64,000 bases of DNA, taken from NCBI GenBank assembly GCA_018268915.1, contig JAFDVQ010000009.1, forward strand, positions 124,001 to 188,000. The letters run 5' to 3'. This stretch comes from Acidobacteriota bacterium. GTDB lineage: Bacteria > Acidobacteriota > Terriglobia > Terriglobales > Acidobacteriaceae. The translations under genes and the position numbers were made by a program. Shown one piece after another: positions 23,344 to 32,494 of the stretch. Below the pieces are notes generated by a model. The model worked only from the letters and a program-made list of their open reading frames with translations. It did no database searches and was not told the origin of the DNA. Position 1 is the first letter of the stretch; every line of letters begins with the position of its first letter.

Positions 23344-24774
23344 TCACGCCCGGTTTGCAAACATCTCGCGATAGTGCCTGTACCAGTCGCTTTGAAACAG
23401 CTCTGTTGGGTCGTACTTGCGCTTCAACTCCAGGAACTTTTCAAAGTTCGGGTAGCAAGCCAGCACCTGGTCGCGACGGGCGAATCGATGATAGGTCAGA
23501 TAATAGGTTCCATTTCGTCTGACCGCCATGTCAATCAGCCGTCGAAAGGCCTCTGCCGAATGCTCGATCCCTTCCGGGGTATGAACGGTGTGGAGATTGA
23601 AGATGGTGCACGCATAGGACTGCGTGGCCCATGGCAAGAAGCTCTCGTCGTCTTTTTCAATGATCCGGATCGTGCCATAGATCAAATGCACGCGGTTCTT
23701 GCGAAAGTCTTCGCGCACCTCAGCCAGAAAGGGCTCCAGTTCCTCTCGCGGAACATTTATCTCGGTGATCATCTCAGTGGCACGGCAAGTTGCCTGCTGC
23801 CGCTCATCGATCTCTGCGTGATAGCTCGCGGGATAGATGCTCATCTGGTGGCTGTCTGACCAATAGATTTGCCCATCCGTCGACCGGTAGTGATCTGCGT
23901 AGCAGCGGAATGCCTGCGTCTTGTCTACGTGCGCAAGATAGAGCAGCTTCCGCCAGTTCTCATCGGACAGGGCATACTGATTGTCTCGTATGGGTGTCTC
24001 GGGATCGACTGCGCGATAGCAGGAAAATACCCCGTTATGCAGAAAGTCCTCCGAATTCGAGTCAATGGCAAATTGGAAATCTCCAAACGAGAAGCCGTCG
24101 CGGATACGTTGCGCGAAGGCATCCATCAGGCCACCGGTCGTGCGCACTTCGACAACCCTCTGGATCTTCTGTCTTGGCACGAGCCGAAGGGTGACCGAAG
24201 AGACCACGCCGAACAGACCGTATCCCCCGATTGCAAGTCGGAAGAGCTCTGAGTTTTCCTGCCGACTGCACGACACCAGGTTGCCGTCAGCATCAACGAT
24301 CTTGAACGACTCGACATTGCTGATGAAGGGCCGCATTGTCAGCCCCCGACCGTGCGCATTCGCTGCCAGACTTCCGCCAATGCTCACGTCGTCCACGCCT
24401 GTCTGTTTCTGGGCGAAGCCCCACTGCACGGGAGCATGCTTCTGAAGACCGAGGTAAGCGCTCATGAATCCAGGCCAGAACATCCCAGCCTCGACTTCGA
24501 TCAAGCCTCTTACGGAATCGAAGCTGATGACACGATTGAGCCCGCTCATATCGATCAGGTAGTGGCCGCTGCAGAATTGCTGGCCGCCCATGGCGTGACG
24601 GCCGCCCGCAATCGACACTGAGCATTTTGCAGCCTTCGCTGCTCGAATTGTTGCCTGAAGTTCTGCGACCGTGGTCGGTCTGAATATCTGCCTGACCTGC
24701 GTTTCATTCAGCTGCGAATGAACATCATTCACGATCAGTGAAGTGGCTTGTCCTGCGAATGTCGATTGCGCCAT
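23344..24774 (-). CDS. FAD-dependent oxidase of the VAO/FAD_binding_4 family
   Basis: The 476-aa protein begins with the PP-loop-type FAD-binding domain: FRPTTVAELQATIRAAKAAK, SIAGGRHAMGGQQF (His-containing, position of possible covalent flavin attachment), LIEVEAGMFWPGF, VDDVSIGGSLAANAHGRGL and FRLAIGGYGLFGVVSSVTLR. The C-terminal part resembles alditol/aldonolactone oxidases and ends LELKRKYDPTELFQSDWY. Members oxidise alcohols or lactones with oxygen. Substrate not determinable. No signal peptide. Convergent with the small membrane genes. Confidence 0.85.
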   Translation of the reverse strand: MAQSTFAGQATSLIVNDVHSQLNETQVRQIFRPTTVAELQATIRAAKAAKCSVSIAGGRHAMGGQQFCSGHYLIDMSGLNRVISFDSVRGLIEVEAGMFWPGFMSAYLGLQKHAPVQWGFAQKQTGVDDVSIGGSLAANAHGRGLTMRPFISNVESFKIVDADGNLVSCSRQENSELFRLAIGGYGLFGVVSSVTLRLVPRQKIQRVVEVRTTGGLMDAFAQRIRDGFSFGDFQFAIDSNSEDFLHNGVFSCYRAVDPETPIRDNQYALSDENWRKLLYLAHVDKTQAFRCYADHYRSTDGQIYWSDSHQMSIYPASYHAEIDERQQATCRATEMITEINVPREELEPFLAEVREDFRKNRVHLIYGTIRIIEKDDESFLPWATQSYACTIFNLHTVHTPEGIEHSAEAFRRLIDMAVRRNGTYYLTYHRFARRDQVLACYPNFEKFLELKRKYDPTELFQSDWYRHYREMFANRA

Positions 24775-24891
24775 GGAAAGAGACTAGCTGTCGCAATCGA
24801 TCGAAAACTGCCGATCAATACAGTTCTTGAAGTGTCACAGGGATCTGGATTCCTTGTGAAGGTCTAACAGTTGAGTAGCGCCGAATCTACC

Positions 24892-25566
24892 TCATTTCGC
24901 CGACAGAAACTGAAGAATCTCCGTCATCACCCGCTCAGACTGATCGGTCTGAAACAGGAACTGCGCGTGAGCCGACCCTTCAAGCACGATCAGTTTCTTC
25001 GGCTCGGGAGCTTTCTCGTATGCCTCGCGAACGTGAGGCAACCGCGGTCCGTCATCGTTCGCATCGTTCTTCGCAACAATGAACAGCGACGCGCACTTCA
25101 GCTTTTCGGCCGGGCCATCGGGATAGGCTCCGAGGAAGACCACGCGATCGATCTCGCCCGGTAGTGAAGTGATCGACGCTGCTCCGGCTGCTCCTCCACC
25201 CATGCTGCCGCCAACGATGGAGACATACTTTGCGCCATTCTTGTGCAGATACCGCACAGCCGCGAGCACATCCAGTTGCAACGGCGCGCTCATCGGGGCC
25301 GAATCACCCGGTCCTTTCGACTGGCCGTAACCACGAAAGTCGAACGCAAGCACATGGAAACCCGCAGCTTCCAGTTTGAGGGCCTGCGCTTTCCAACTCT
25401 CTTTGTTGAACCTTCCCCCGTGCGCAAGCACAACCCCACGGTCGCCACTCCCGTACTCGTCGCCATGGAGAAGAGCCCCATCTTCGGCGCTGAACGTTAC
25501 GGTCTTTTGCGAGTTGGCTGCTGGCATCGAAAGGAGCGCAAGGCTCAAGACAAGGAGAATGCGCAT
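24892..25566 (-). CDS. Secreted alpha/beta hydrolase
   Basis: ATG 25566 gives 224 aa with a signal peptide (MRILLVLSLALLSMPAANSQ). The alpha/beta-hydrolase fold shows VVLAHGGRFNKESW (oxyanion region), FDFRGYGQSKG, the nucleophile elbow GGSMGGGAAG, a possible acid in IVAKNDANDDG, and the His in LEGSAHAQFLF. It resembles dienelactone-hydrolase-type esterases; substrate unknown. The frame extends upstream to 26118, but that part overlaps the opposite-strand YdeI gene and is not coding. Divergent from that gene. Confidence 0.82.
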   Translation of the reverse strand: MRILLVLSLALLSMPAANSQKTVTFSAEDGALLHGDEYGSGDRGVVLAHGGRFNKESWKAQALKLEAAGFHVLAFDFRGYGQSKGPGDSAPMSAPLQLDVLAAVRYLHKNGAKYVSIVGGSMGGGAAGAASITSLPGEIDRVVFLGAYPDGPAEKLKCASLFIVAKNDANDDGPRLPHVREAYEKAPEPKKLIVLEGSAHAQFLFQTDQSERVMTEILQFLSAK

Positions 25567-25647
25567 CCTGAGAAATGTACCACCGGCTCCACGCAATCTA
25601 CAGACAAATTCGATCTTTCTCCCGGCAGCCACGGTTAAGCTGGATGG

Positions 25648-26217
25648 ATGAAAGTGCCCTATACGAAGAAGTGGCAGAAGGAGACCGACAGGCTCCGCAA
25701 GATTGCACTCAACTGCGACCTGACGGAAGAGTTGAAGTGGGGCAAGCCGTGTTTCACCTTTCAGAAGAAAAATGTTGCAATCATCATTCCGCTGAAGGAA
25801 TCGTGCGCCTTCTCCTTCTTCAAGGGTGCCCTGCTCGAAGATTCTAAGCATGTGCTGGAGAAGATCGGTGAGCACACCCAGGCCGGGCGATGGATCAAGT
25901 TCACTTCGGTGAAAGAGATTACCGGTCTTCAGTCCACCCTGACGACGTATCTCTACGAAGCCATCGAACTGGAAGAATCCGGGAAAAAGGTCAAGCTCAA
26001 GAAACCGTCCGAGTTTGCCATTCCCGACGAGTTGCAGAACAAGCTTGATGCTGACCCGGCTCTGCGAGCCGCGTTTGAAGCCCTCACGCCGGGACGCAGG
26101 AAGTCCTACATCTTCCATATTTCAACGGCGAAGCAGGCCAAGACTCGGGAGACACGCGTGGAGCGCTGCGTCCCGATGATCTTTGAGGGACGCGGTTTCA
26201 ACGAGTTGCCGAGATGA
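25648..26217 (+). CDS. YdeI/OmpD-associated family protein (DUF1801)
   Basis: The 189-aa protein combines a DUF1801-like N-terminal domain (LTEELKWGKPCFTFQKKNVA, SFFKGALLEDS) with a YdeI/OmdA C-terminal region (IPDELQNKLDADPALRAAFE, LTPGRRKSYIFHISTAKQA, KTRETRVERCVPMI). This two-part order is typical of YdeI. The family is linked in enterics to envelope stress and peptide resistance; here its role is unknown. Soluble, no signal peptide. Confidence 0.88.
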   Translation: MKVPYTKKWQKETDRLRKIALNCDLTEELKWGKPCFTFQKKNVAIIIPLKESCAFSFFKGALLEDSKHVLEKIGEHTQAGRWIKFTSVKEITGLQSTLTTYLYEAIELEESGKKVKLKKPSEFAIPDELQNKLDADPALRAAFEALTPGRRKSYIFHISTAKQAKTRETRVERCVPMIFEGRGFNELPR

Positions 26218-26286
26218 TTGGCAGGTACTAGCCGCTCTACATCAACCGACACTAGCCTCATTCTTGCTAACTTCTCCTAATTCCAG

Positions 26287-26309
26287 ATACCTATTTACAA
26301 AATAGGTAT
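26287..26309. promoter_or_regulatory. PadR operator palindrome
   Basis: ATACCTATTT, ACA, AAATAGGTAT: a perfect 10-bp inverted repeat with a 3-bp spacer, 20 bp upstream of padR. Its position over the -35 region fits autorepression by the PadR product. Confidence 0.75.
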
Positions 26310-26322
26310 TCAGCGCTACTAT
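26294..26322 (+). promoter_or_regulatory. padR-ADOP promoter overlapping the operator; possibly leaderless
   Basis: TTTACA (26294-26299) and TACTAT (26317-26322) are 17 bp apart. The expected start site, 6-8 bp downstream, falls at about 26328-26330, on the ATG at 26329. There is no Shine-Dalgarno, so the mRNA may be leaderless. Confidence 0.55.
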
Positions 26323-26328
26323 CCCTTC

Positions 26329-26673
26329 ATGGCAAGGACCTCTGACAACCGCGATCTCTTCCCCGGCGCCCTCGAAATCATGATTTTGCAGTCTCTCAGG
26401 CACAAGCAGATGCACGGATACGCACTGGTAAAGCACATCAAGCAAGTTTCCGACGACCTGCTACAGATCGAAGAAGGATCTCTATACCCTGCTCTTCAGC
26501 GCTTGCTGCGCGAGGGCCTTCTCGAATCCGAAGAGGGTGTCTCGGCCAAGGGGCGGCCCACACGCATCTATCGCGTGACCGACTCAGGCATCCACCACCT
26601 CGAGAAAGAGCTTTCGAGCTTTGGCAAGATGTTCGACGGCATCACTCGCGTGCTCGCCTTTTCCCAATCCTGA
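26329..26673 (+). CDS. PadR-family transcriptional regulator
   Basis: The 114-aa winged-helix protein shows the PadR pattern: LFPGALEIMILQSLRHKQMHGYAL, VSDDLLQIEEGSLYPALQRL, a wing in SAKGRPTRIYRVTDSG and a C-terminal dimerisation helix. In Acidobacteriota such PadR proteins are commonly paired with the ADOP permease, which follows after 57 bp. A perfect palindrome covers its own promoter. Ligand unknown. Confidence 0.93.
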   Translation: MARTSDNRDLFPGALEIMILQSLRHKQMHGYALVKHIKQVSDDLLQIEEGSLYPALQRLLREGLLESEEGVSAKGRPTRIYRVTDSGIHHLEKELSSFGKMFDGITRVLAFSQS

Positions 26674-26730
26674 TCGAACCAGACGGCTCCGTAAAAACAG
26701 GCCTCGACGCAAACGAAACAGGAGATCACG

Positions 26731-29424
26731 ATGAACCCCCTTCCCCGCCTCTTTGGTCGCAGCCGCCGCTACAACGACATCGACGTATCCATCGAGGAAC
26801 ACATTCAGGAGCGCGCCGACGAACTTGAAGCGGAAGGAATGCCACGCAAACAGGCAGAGCAGTCAGCTCGGCGCGAATTCGGGAATGTCGGTCTCCTACA
26901 GCAGCGCAGCCGCGAGCAGTGGCAGTGGCCGGCACTTGAGTCTCTGCTTGCCGATCTCAAATTCACTTTTCGACGTCTCCGCAAGTCGCCAGGGTTCGCC
27001 ATCACAGTTTTGCTCACCCTTGCTATTGGCATCGGCGCAAACACCGCGGTTTTCAGCGTCATCAACGGCGTTCTGTTGAAGCCGCTTCCCTACCCCGACT
27101 CAAATCAGCTTGTCGCGCTCTGGCTGAATGCGCCCGGCGCTTCCGGGCTTGCCAATTTCGAGAGCGGTCTTCGCCTCTCCGAATCGATGTTCTTCACCTT
27201 CTCGGAACATAATCACTCGTTCCAGTCGCTGGGAGTCTGGGTCGAGAACAGAGCCAACGTGACAGGCATCGCGCAACCGGAAGAAGTTCACACCATTCTG
27301 GTCAGTAAAGGTCTTCTGGAAACCCTCAACATTCCTCCGACGCTCGGCCGGTGGCTTTCTGCAGCTGATCAGGATCCCCACGGTGCCAAGCGCGTAATGC
27401 TTAGCTACGGATATTGGCAGCGCCGTTTCGGAGGAGATAAGGGCGTCGTCGGGCGCAGCTTGCAACTCGATTCTCAAACGCGCGAAATTGTCGGGGTGAT
27501 GCCTCGAGGATTCCGCGTCGTGGACAATGATTTCGATCTCCTTGTGCCATTGCAATTCGACCGCTCCAAAGCAATCCTCGCCGGTTTCGGATACAACGGA
27601 ATCGCGAGGCTCAAGCCCGGCATTTCAATCTCTCAAGCAAACGCTGACGTCTCACGCCTTGTCGAGACGTGGATGAGCTCTTTCAGCAACGGACCAGGAA
27701 CCAATCCGTTCTACTACCGCGTCTGGAAAATTTCCCCCGATTTCCGCTCTTTGAAGCAACAGGTTATCGGGAGCGTGACGGGAGTGCTCTGGGTCGTGAT
27801 GGCCACGGTCGGGCTGGTGATGCTGATCGCCTGCGTCAATATCGCTAACCTTCTCCTCGTACGTGCAGATTCACGACAGAATGAGCTTGCCGTTCGTGCG
27901 GCTCTTGGAGCGGGACGCGGTCGAATCGTTCGTGAGCTGCTTATCGAAAGCGTGACACTGGGCATGGTGGGAGGCCTGTTCGCTCTCGGAGTCGCCTTCG
28001 GAGGCCTCAAGCTCCTCGTCGCGCATGGACCCGCGAATCTACCTCGGCTGAGCGAAGTAGCGCTGGACGCGGGCTCATTGACCTTTGCCCTCATTCTTTC
28101 CATACTCTCCGGGCTGTTCTTCGGCTCCATCCCTGCGCTCAAATACTCCACAACTCGAGCTATCGCGGCCCTTTCAGGGAGCAATCGCACGGCCAGCGAC
28201 AGCCGGAGCCGCAATCGTTCCCGAAATGTTCTCGTCGTCGCTCAGGTCGCAATGGCTCTTGTCCTCCTCGTGAGCGCGCTATTGATGATTCGCACATTTA
28301 CGGCGTTACGAAATGTTGATCCCGGCTTCGATGATCCCGCGCACACTGAGACCGTGCGGATCTACGTGCCGGATCTCCTGATCTCCAATCAGACTCGGGT
28401 CACCCAAACTTTGAACGAGCTCTCTGACAAGATCGCAGCCCTCCCCGGTGTACAGTCTGCGGCCTTCGCAGGTGCGGCCCCGATGGAAGGCATCGATCCC
28501 AACTGGGATGAAATGGCTGCCGAGGGCAAGGTTTATCCAGGTGGAGAACCACCCTTGCGTCTTTTCAACTATGTGTCGCCCGGCTACTTCAAAACCATGG
28601 GCACAAAGATCGTCGCTGGACGCGAGTACACCTGGGACGATGATTACGGTCTGCGCAACAACATCATCGTCTCCGAGAACTTTGCACGCGAGAACTGGGG
28701 CTCTTCGCAGGCTGCCGTCGGCAAACGCATTCGCCAGTTTTCGAATATGCCCTGGCAGATCATCATCGGTGTCGCGCAGGATGTTCGCCACAACGGAGTC
28801 GATGAGAAGGCTCCGGAGATCGTCTACTGGCCGGCGATATACAACAGCCCTTACACGAGAACACCTACCATCGACGGCCTGCGCGCTGTCACCTTTGTAG
28901 TGCGCAGCCATCGCGCCGGTTCTGAAGCGCTTATTGCGGATATCCAAAGGGTGGTCTGGTCAATCAACGCCAACCTGCCCGTCGCAACGCCCGGAACCAT
29001 GCAAGACATATACGCCAAATCCATGGCACGGACGTCGTTCACTCTAACGATGCTGGCCATCGCGGGCAGCATGGCTCTGCTGCTGGGCATAATCGGCATC
29101 TACGGCGTGATCTCGTATGCGGTGTCACAACGCACTCGAGAGATAGGCATCCGCCTCGCCCTTGGAGCACAGAAGTCGGAGTTGAAATGGATGTTTGTAC
29201 GCTCCGCTCTCTCTCTGACCGTAGCCGGAGTGGCAATAGGACTAGTCAGCGCTGCTGCCGTCACGCAGTCCTTGAAATCGCTGCTCTTTGGGATCAGTCC
29301 GATTGATCCGCTCACCTATCTAACCGTGCCGCTTGTCCTGTGTGCGGCTGCAGCTCTCGCAAGCTATTTGCCTGCACGCCGCGCCGCTAGCGTAAATCCT
29401 GTTCACGCGCTGAGGGTTGACTGA
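26731..29424 (+). CDS. ADOP-type ABC permease (duplicated FtsX/MacB-like)
   Basis: The 897-aa protein has a cytoplasmic N-terminal segment (ADELEAEGMPRKQAEQSARR EFG region) and then two FtsX/MacB_PCD modules. The signature FTFRRLRKSPGFAITVLLTL, AIGIGANTAVFSVINGVLLK and PLPYPDSNQLVALW identifies the acidobacterial duplicated orphan permease family. Membrane helices are expected near residues 87-107, 350-375, 405-430, 452-475, 508-530 (repeat linker) and three near the C-terminus (SFTLTMLAIAGSMALLLGII, YLTVPLVLCAAAALASYLPA). ADOPs lack a cognate ATPase gene and their substrate is unknown. It is preceded by padR and a GGAGAT Shine-Dalgarno. Confidence 0.93.
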   Translation: MNPLPRLFGRSRRYNDIDVSIEEHIQERADELEAEGMPRKQAEQSARREFGNVGLLQQRSREQWQWPALESLLADLKFTFRRLRKSPGFAITVLLTLAIGIGANTAVFSVINGVLLKPLPYPDSNQLVALWLNAPGASGLANFESGLRLSESMFFTFSEHNHSFQSLGVWVENRANVTGIAQPEEVHTILVSKGLLETLNIPPTLGRWLSAADQDPHGAKRVMLSYGYWQRRFGGDKGVVGRSLQLDSQTREIVGVMPRGFRVVDNDFDLLVPLQFDRSKAILAGFGYNGIARLKPGISISQANADVSRLVETWMSSFSNGPGTNPFYYRVWKISPDFRSLKQQVIGSVTGVLWVVMATVGLVMLIACVNIANLLLVRADSRQNELAVRAALGAGRGRIVRELLIESVTLGMVGGLFALGVAFGGLKLLVAHGPANLPRLSEVALDAGSLTFALILSILSGLFFGSIPALKYSTTRAIAALSGSNRTASDSRSRNRSRNVLVVAQVAMALVLLVSALLMIRTFTALRNVDPGFDDPAHTETVRIYVPDLLISNQTRVTQTLNELSDKIAALPGVQSAAFAGAAPMEGIDPNWDEMAAEGKVYPGGEPPLRLFNYVSPGYFKTMGTKIVAGREYTWDDDYGLRNNIIVSENFARENWGSSQAAVGKRIRQFSNMPWQIIIGVAQDVRHNGVDEKAPEIVYWPAIYNSPYTRTPTIDGLRAVTFVVRSHRAGSEALIADIQRVVWSINANLPVATPGTMQDIYAKSMARTSFTLTMLAIAGSMALLLGIIGIYGVISYAVSQRTREIGIRLALGAQKSELKWMFVRSALSLTVAGVAIGLVSAAAVTQSLKSLLFGISPIDPLTYLTVPLVLCAAAALASYLPARRAASVNPVHALRVD

Positions 29425-29434
29425 TCTGATGAGT

Positions 29435-31315
29435 TTACTGTCCGCGGTCGACGTACCCGATCGATGGAGTCCAGCTCACCACGTCATGCGCGTTGTCGCC
29501 GTTCGCATGAACCTCGAATCGGACCACATCCCCTCGCGCAACCTGGATCGAATCTACGTCTGTACCGGACCCGGCATTATCTGATCCGGCGATGACTTTT
29601 CCGCCACCAGCAGCGGGCCAGATCTGAGCCACCCCTCGCGAAGAAACCAGGTTGATGCTCGCGTAGACGCCATTTCCGCCGCTCGTATCTGACTTCAGAA
29701 CACGTCCGCGGATACTGATTGTTCCTGCCCGCGGAGCCACCCAGGCCCTCGCAACGCCTCCCCCAGTGCAACTGCCCAGGCAGCTTGCCGGTTGCAGATC
29801 GAACGCGCTTACGAACTGCGCGTTGCCCCGCATCCAGGCTCCGTTGCCGATCTCGGACGAGTATTGCGGAAGATCGTTCCATGTCGAATCGGAATTCTCG
29901 TAGAGGTAGCGCCACTGGTTCTTCCCCTGGGTCGAGGAGAAGAGTTCGGCCGCGTAGTTCGGACCAATCGCTGTCTCGTGCTGATTCACGCTGGAGATCA
30001 TCGCGATGTTTTTGCCTGCCAGAAATGGCCCGTGCTTTTCGAAGACCAGGTTGTTACGTATCTTGCCTGATGGCGTCCCGTAGTTTCGCCCGTCGTTGTC
30101 TTGCCAGACAGACGCTGCCCCGGGGCGATGCGAGTGCGCATTGTCGGCAAATGTGTTGCCGCAAAAATCGAAGGCGTTGGTGTGGTCGCCGGGGTGAATG
30201 TTCAGAATCTCGACCGCAGGCCCAGCATTGCCCTCGAAGAGGTTGGCGTGGAGTTCAACTTCGCTCTCGGACCATTCGAAATCGATCGCAGTTTCATCAG
30301 GGCTGCCCGAGTGCGGCACTCCAAAGAAGATGTTGTTCACGATTCTGACTTTGCTTACTCGACCCAGCATCAGTGCGGCGGTTCCGGTCGGCGTGCGGCA
30401 GCCTGCCTCGCCCATCAAAACGGAATTCATCAGCGTAACGTTCGTCATGCCAAGGAGCCGGAGCGCATCGCTGCACCCCAACCCCGCCCGTTGGTAGACT
30501 TCGGCCTCGTGCCCGTTGTCACTGGCGAGGACCAGGCCATTCATGACTACATCTTGAAACGCGTTATGACCATCCTGGCCCTCGATCGTCGTTCTCTCCG
30601 CATCGAATGCCAGGCTGTCCACGTTATTCGCGCCTCGCACATCGCTCACGTTCACGCCTTTTAATACGTACTGCGAGGCAGAAAAGCTGAGGTAGGAAGC
30701 AATATTGAATAGAATTCCTGAAGAGAGATTGATGTTTAGGCTGGCAGCAAACGGATCCGGCACTTTCCGCTGCACCGGATATTCGGGCGAAAACCCCGCC
30801 CAGATGCCCTTATTGTCGTGTGCGTAAATGTGGCTGATATGGATGCCGTTGTTGAACAGCTGGGTGTAGTGCAGCAAGATCCCAACGCTCGCGCGTCCAA
30901 CTTCTAGATCGGAGATGTTCCAGTAGCTCGCATCCATCAGCAGGATGCAAATGTCTCCAATGCCCTGGTTCCGGAGAATCTTCGGATCCGCGCCCTCTCC
31001 GTATGCTCCTATTGAGATCGGCTCACTCGCGGATCCACGGCCGGCGAGCGTCATCTGCTGATTCCACGAGCCTCCTCGGGCAAGCAGAATTTGATCGCCG
31101 GGGGCGAATGTCTTGATCTTGTTGACAGGGGAAAACGTACACCAGGGGTGCGCAATACTGTGCGGACCACTATCGCTGCAGTTTGAGTCCGGACGGTTGT
31201 TTACGTAGTAACTTGTCGCTGCGAAAGCCGAGGAAGATAGCCCTAGAAGCGCAGCGCCTACGACAAATATGAAAATGGAGCGATTCCGCTTGCATCTTGA
31301 TAGAGGCGAAATCAC
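29435..31315 (-). CDS. Secreted right-handed parallel beta-helix protein
   Basis: After a signal peptide (KRNRSIFIFVVGAALLGLSS, cleavage near AFAATS) the protein opens with YYVNNRPDSNCSDSG, a common start of beta-helix/pectate-lyase-like proteins. PVNKIKTFAPGDQILLARGG and many short repeating coils follow (ISIGAYGEGADPKILRNQG, IRNNLVFEKHG, VRIVNNIFFGVP). About 120 C-terminal residues form a separate beta-sandwich-like domain with GTISIRGRVLK and VQVARGDVVRFEVHANGDN-type strands, possibly carbohydrate-binding. GTG 31315 is chosen because it sits just before the signal peptide and after the preceding small gene; TTG 31417 is a longer option. A polysaccharide lyase or hydrolase role is possible but not shown. 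Confidence 0.75.
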   Translation of the reverse strand: MISPLSRCKRNRSIFIFVVGAALLGLSSSAFAATSYYVNNRPDSNCSDSGPHSIAHPWCTFSPVNKIKTFAPGDQILLARGGSWNQQMTLAGRGSASEPISIGAYGEGADPKILRNQGIGDICILLMDASYWNISDLEVGRASVGILLHYTQLFNNGIHISHIYAHDNKGIWAGFSPEYPVQRKVPDPFAASLNINLSSGILFNIASYLSFSASQYVLKGVNVSDVRGANNVDSLAFDAERTTIEGQDGHNAFQDVVMNGLVLASDNGHEAEVYQRAGLGCSDALRLLGMTNVTLMNSVLMGEAGCRTPTGTAALMLGRVSKVRIVNNIFFGVPHSGSPDETAIDFEWSESEVELHANLFEGNAGPAVEILNIHPGDHTNAFDFCGNTFADNAHSHRPGAASVWQDNDGRNYGTPSGKIRNNLVFEKHGPFLAGKNIAMISSVNQHETAIGPNYAAELFSSTQGKNQWRYLYENSDSTWNDLPQYSSEIGNGAWMRGNAQFVSAFDLQPASCLGSCTGGGVARAWVAPRAGTISIRGRVLKSDTSGGNGVYASINLVSSRGVAQIWPAAGGGKVIAGSDNAGSGTDVDSIQVARGDVVRFEVHANGDNAHDVVSWTPSIGYVDRGQ

Positions 31316-31334
31316 AGCCTCTTGCCGCGTCGAA

Positions 31335-31520
31335 TCACGGACACACTCTGCTCGCTGGTTTCGGAGAAGTCTCGTGGATCGAGACAGGTATGCAGGCGAT
31401 AAACACAACCAGCCCAAGGCACAACTCCAGCATCCGCCTCATCACGGCGGTCGCGAAAAACAACAGAACTGCCCCTGCGCACGCAAGAATTATCGTTCGC
31501 ATTCTTCGCAAAGCGTTCAA
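31335..31520 (-). CDS. Small membrane protein, 61 aa
   Basis: The frame from TTG 31520 (or ATG 31502) encodes two hydrophobic stretches (TIILACAGAVLLFFATAV and MLELCLGLVVFIACIPVS) with a basic start. It ends 20 bp upstream of the likely beta-helix-protein start on the same strand, suggesting one transcript. No known family. Confidence 0.45.
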   Translation of the reverse strand: MNALRRMRTIILACAGAVLLFFATAVMRRMLELCLGLVVFIACIPVSIHETSPKPASRVCP

Positions 31521-31712
31521 CTGTTGATTGATTAGCTAGAGTCTACACAAGAAGACACTGCGTGTGTAGGTAATCTGAGTGACACACGTGACACCAGTAC
31601 CGCGTTGTGACTCGCTTTTTAACCTTGCCTTCCGGGCCATCGAGCGGTAACAATCCGACTCACAGGGAACCAGTCAGGAAAAGACACAAACCTCAAGGAC
31701 CGCGGAGACCCG

Positions 31713-32132
31713 ATGTCGACTGCACCAGCTCAAATTTGGAAAGGCTCCAGCTTTCACATCGAGCGCTCGCAAGGGCAGGCGCCGGGTTCATTGGTCTTCC
31801 GTTTTTCCGGCCCATTCACAGCCAGGGACATGTATGCCGCCCTCACGCCTGCGGCGCTCAAGAACCTGTTCGAGGTGGAGCCGGTGCCGGATCAGCCGTC
31901 CCGCATTAACATCTTCGATCTCGCTGATGTGCCTTACATGGACTCGTGCGGCCTGGGGCTCATCGTTGGCCACTTTGTCCGCTGCCAGGGCAAGGGCGTT
32001 CAATTCGCTGCCGCCGGAGTAAGCCCGAGGGTTCTCCAGCTGTTTCAGATGACGAAAACGGATCACCTTTTTCCCATAAAAGAGACAGTCGATGAAGCCG
32101 CCGCAATCTCCGCTCGGAAGATTGCAAACTAG
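31713..32132 (+). CDS. STAS-domain protein (anti-sigma-factor-antagonist-like)
   Basis: The 139-aa protein has a STAS fold pattern: FRFSGPFTARDMYAALTPAA, INIFDLADVPYMDSCGLGLI with a Ser at the canonical phosphorylation site (MDSCGLG), and GVQFAAAGVSPRVLQLFQMT. Proteins with DS-x-GL usually act as SpoIIAA/RsbV-type antagonists in partner switching. No kinase or sigma-factor gene is adjacent. ATG 31713 has a GGAGA Shine-Dalgarno. Confidence 0.82.
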   Translation: MSTAPAQIWKGSSFHIERSQGQAPGSLVFRFSGPFTARDMYAALTPAALKNLFEVEPVPDQPSRINIFDLADVPYMDSCGLGLIVGHFVRCQGKGVQFAAAGVSPRVLQLFQMTKTDHLFPIKETVDEAAAISARKIAN

Positions 32133-32327
32133 ATTCTGAGCGTCACCCGCGGTCCGCTCTTCTTGGATCAGCGCCTCCCATTTTCGCTCACGATTCACAC
32201 AACTCGGAGCCCGTCCTCCCGCTGGAACCAATGCAGACCCTGTGTTATCCTTTTCAAGGACCGGCGGTGATGTTTCGTCGTTCTGCGCTGTGCAGCAATT
32301 CCCTCCGCACAACGGTTCAAATCCTCT

Positions 32328-32403
32328 GGACGCGTAGCTCAACTGGCAGAGCATTCGGCTCTTAACCGACAGGTTGAAGGTTCGATTCCTTCCGCGTCCA
32401 CCA
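32328..32403 (+). tRNA. tRNA-Lys(CTT)
   Basis: The acceptor GGACGCG (32328-32334) pairs with CGCGTCC (32393-32399), discriminator A and encoded CCA at 32401-32403. The D-arm region is TAGCTCAACTGGCAGAGCA, the anticodon loop CTCTTAA gives anticodon CTT, and the T-loop is GGTTCGATTCC. The flanks 32133-32327 and 32404-32494 hold no other gene. Confidence 0.95.
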
Positions 32404-32494
32404 TCTCGCAAACAATCGACATCTTCCGCGCGCAATCGAACTCGCGTGATTTTGCTCTGTTGTTCTGCTGGGGAACTGAAGGTCGGGCGACGCG

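Noticed and set aside
25567..26118. N-terminal extension of the alpha/beta hydrolase frame
   Set aside because: Lies opposite the well-supported YdeI gene, and the signal peptide begins at ATG 25566.
32310..32327. GGTTCAAATCC, a T-loop-like motif just before tRNA-Lys, suggesting a second tRNA
   Set aside because: No matching acceptor, D-arm or anticodon arm upstream and the putative T-stem does not pair; at most a fossil.
31788..32435. Minus-strand open frame containing a GRNRTFNLSVKSRMLCQLSY segment across tRNA-Lys
   Set aside because: This is the well-known false ORF produced by reading the complement of a tRNA; it also overlaps the STAS gene.
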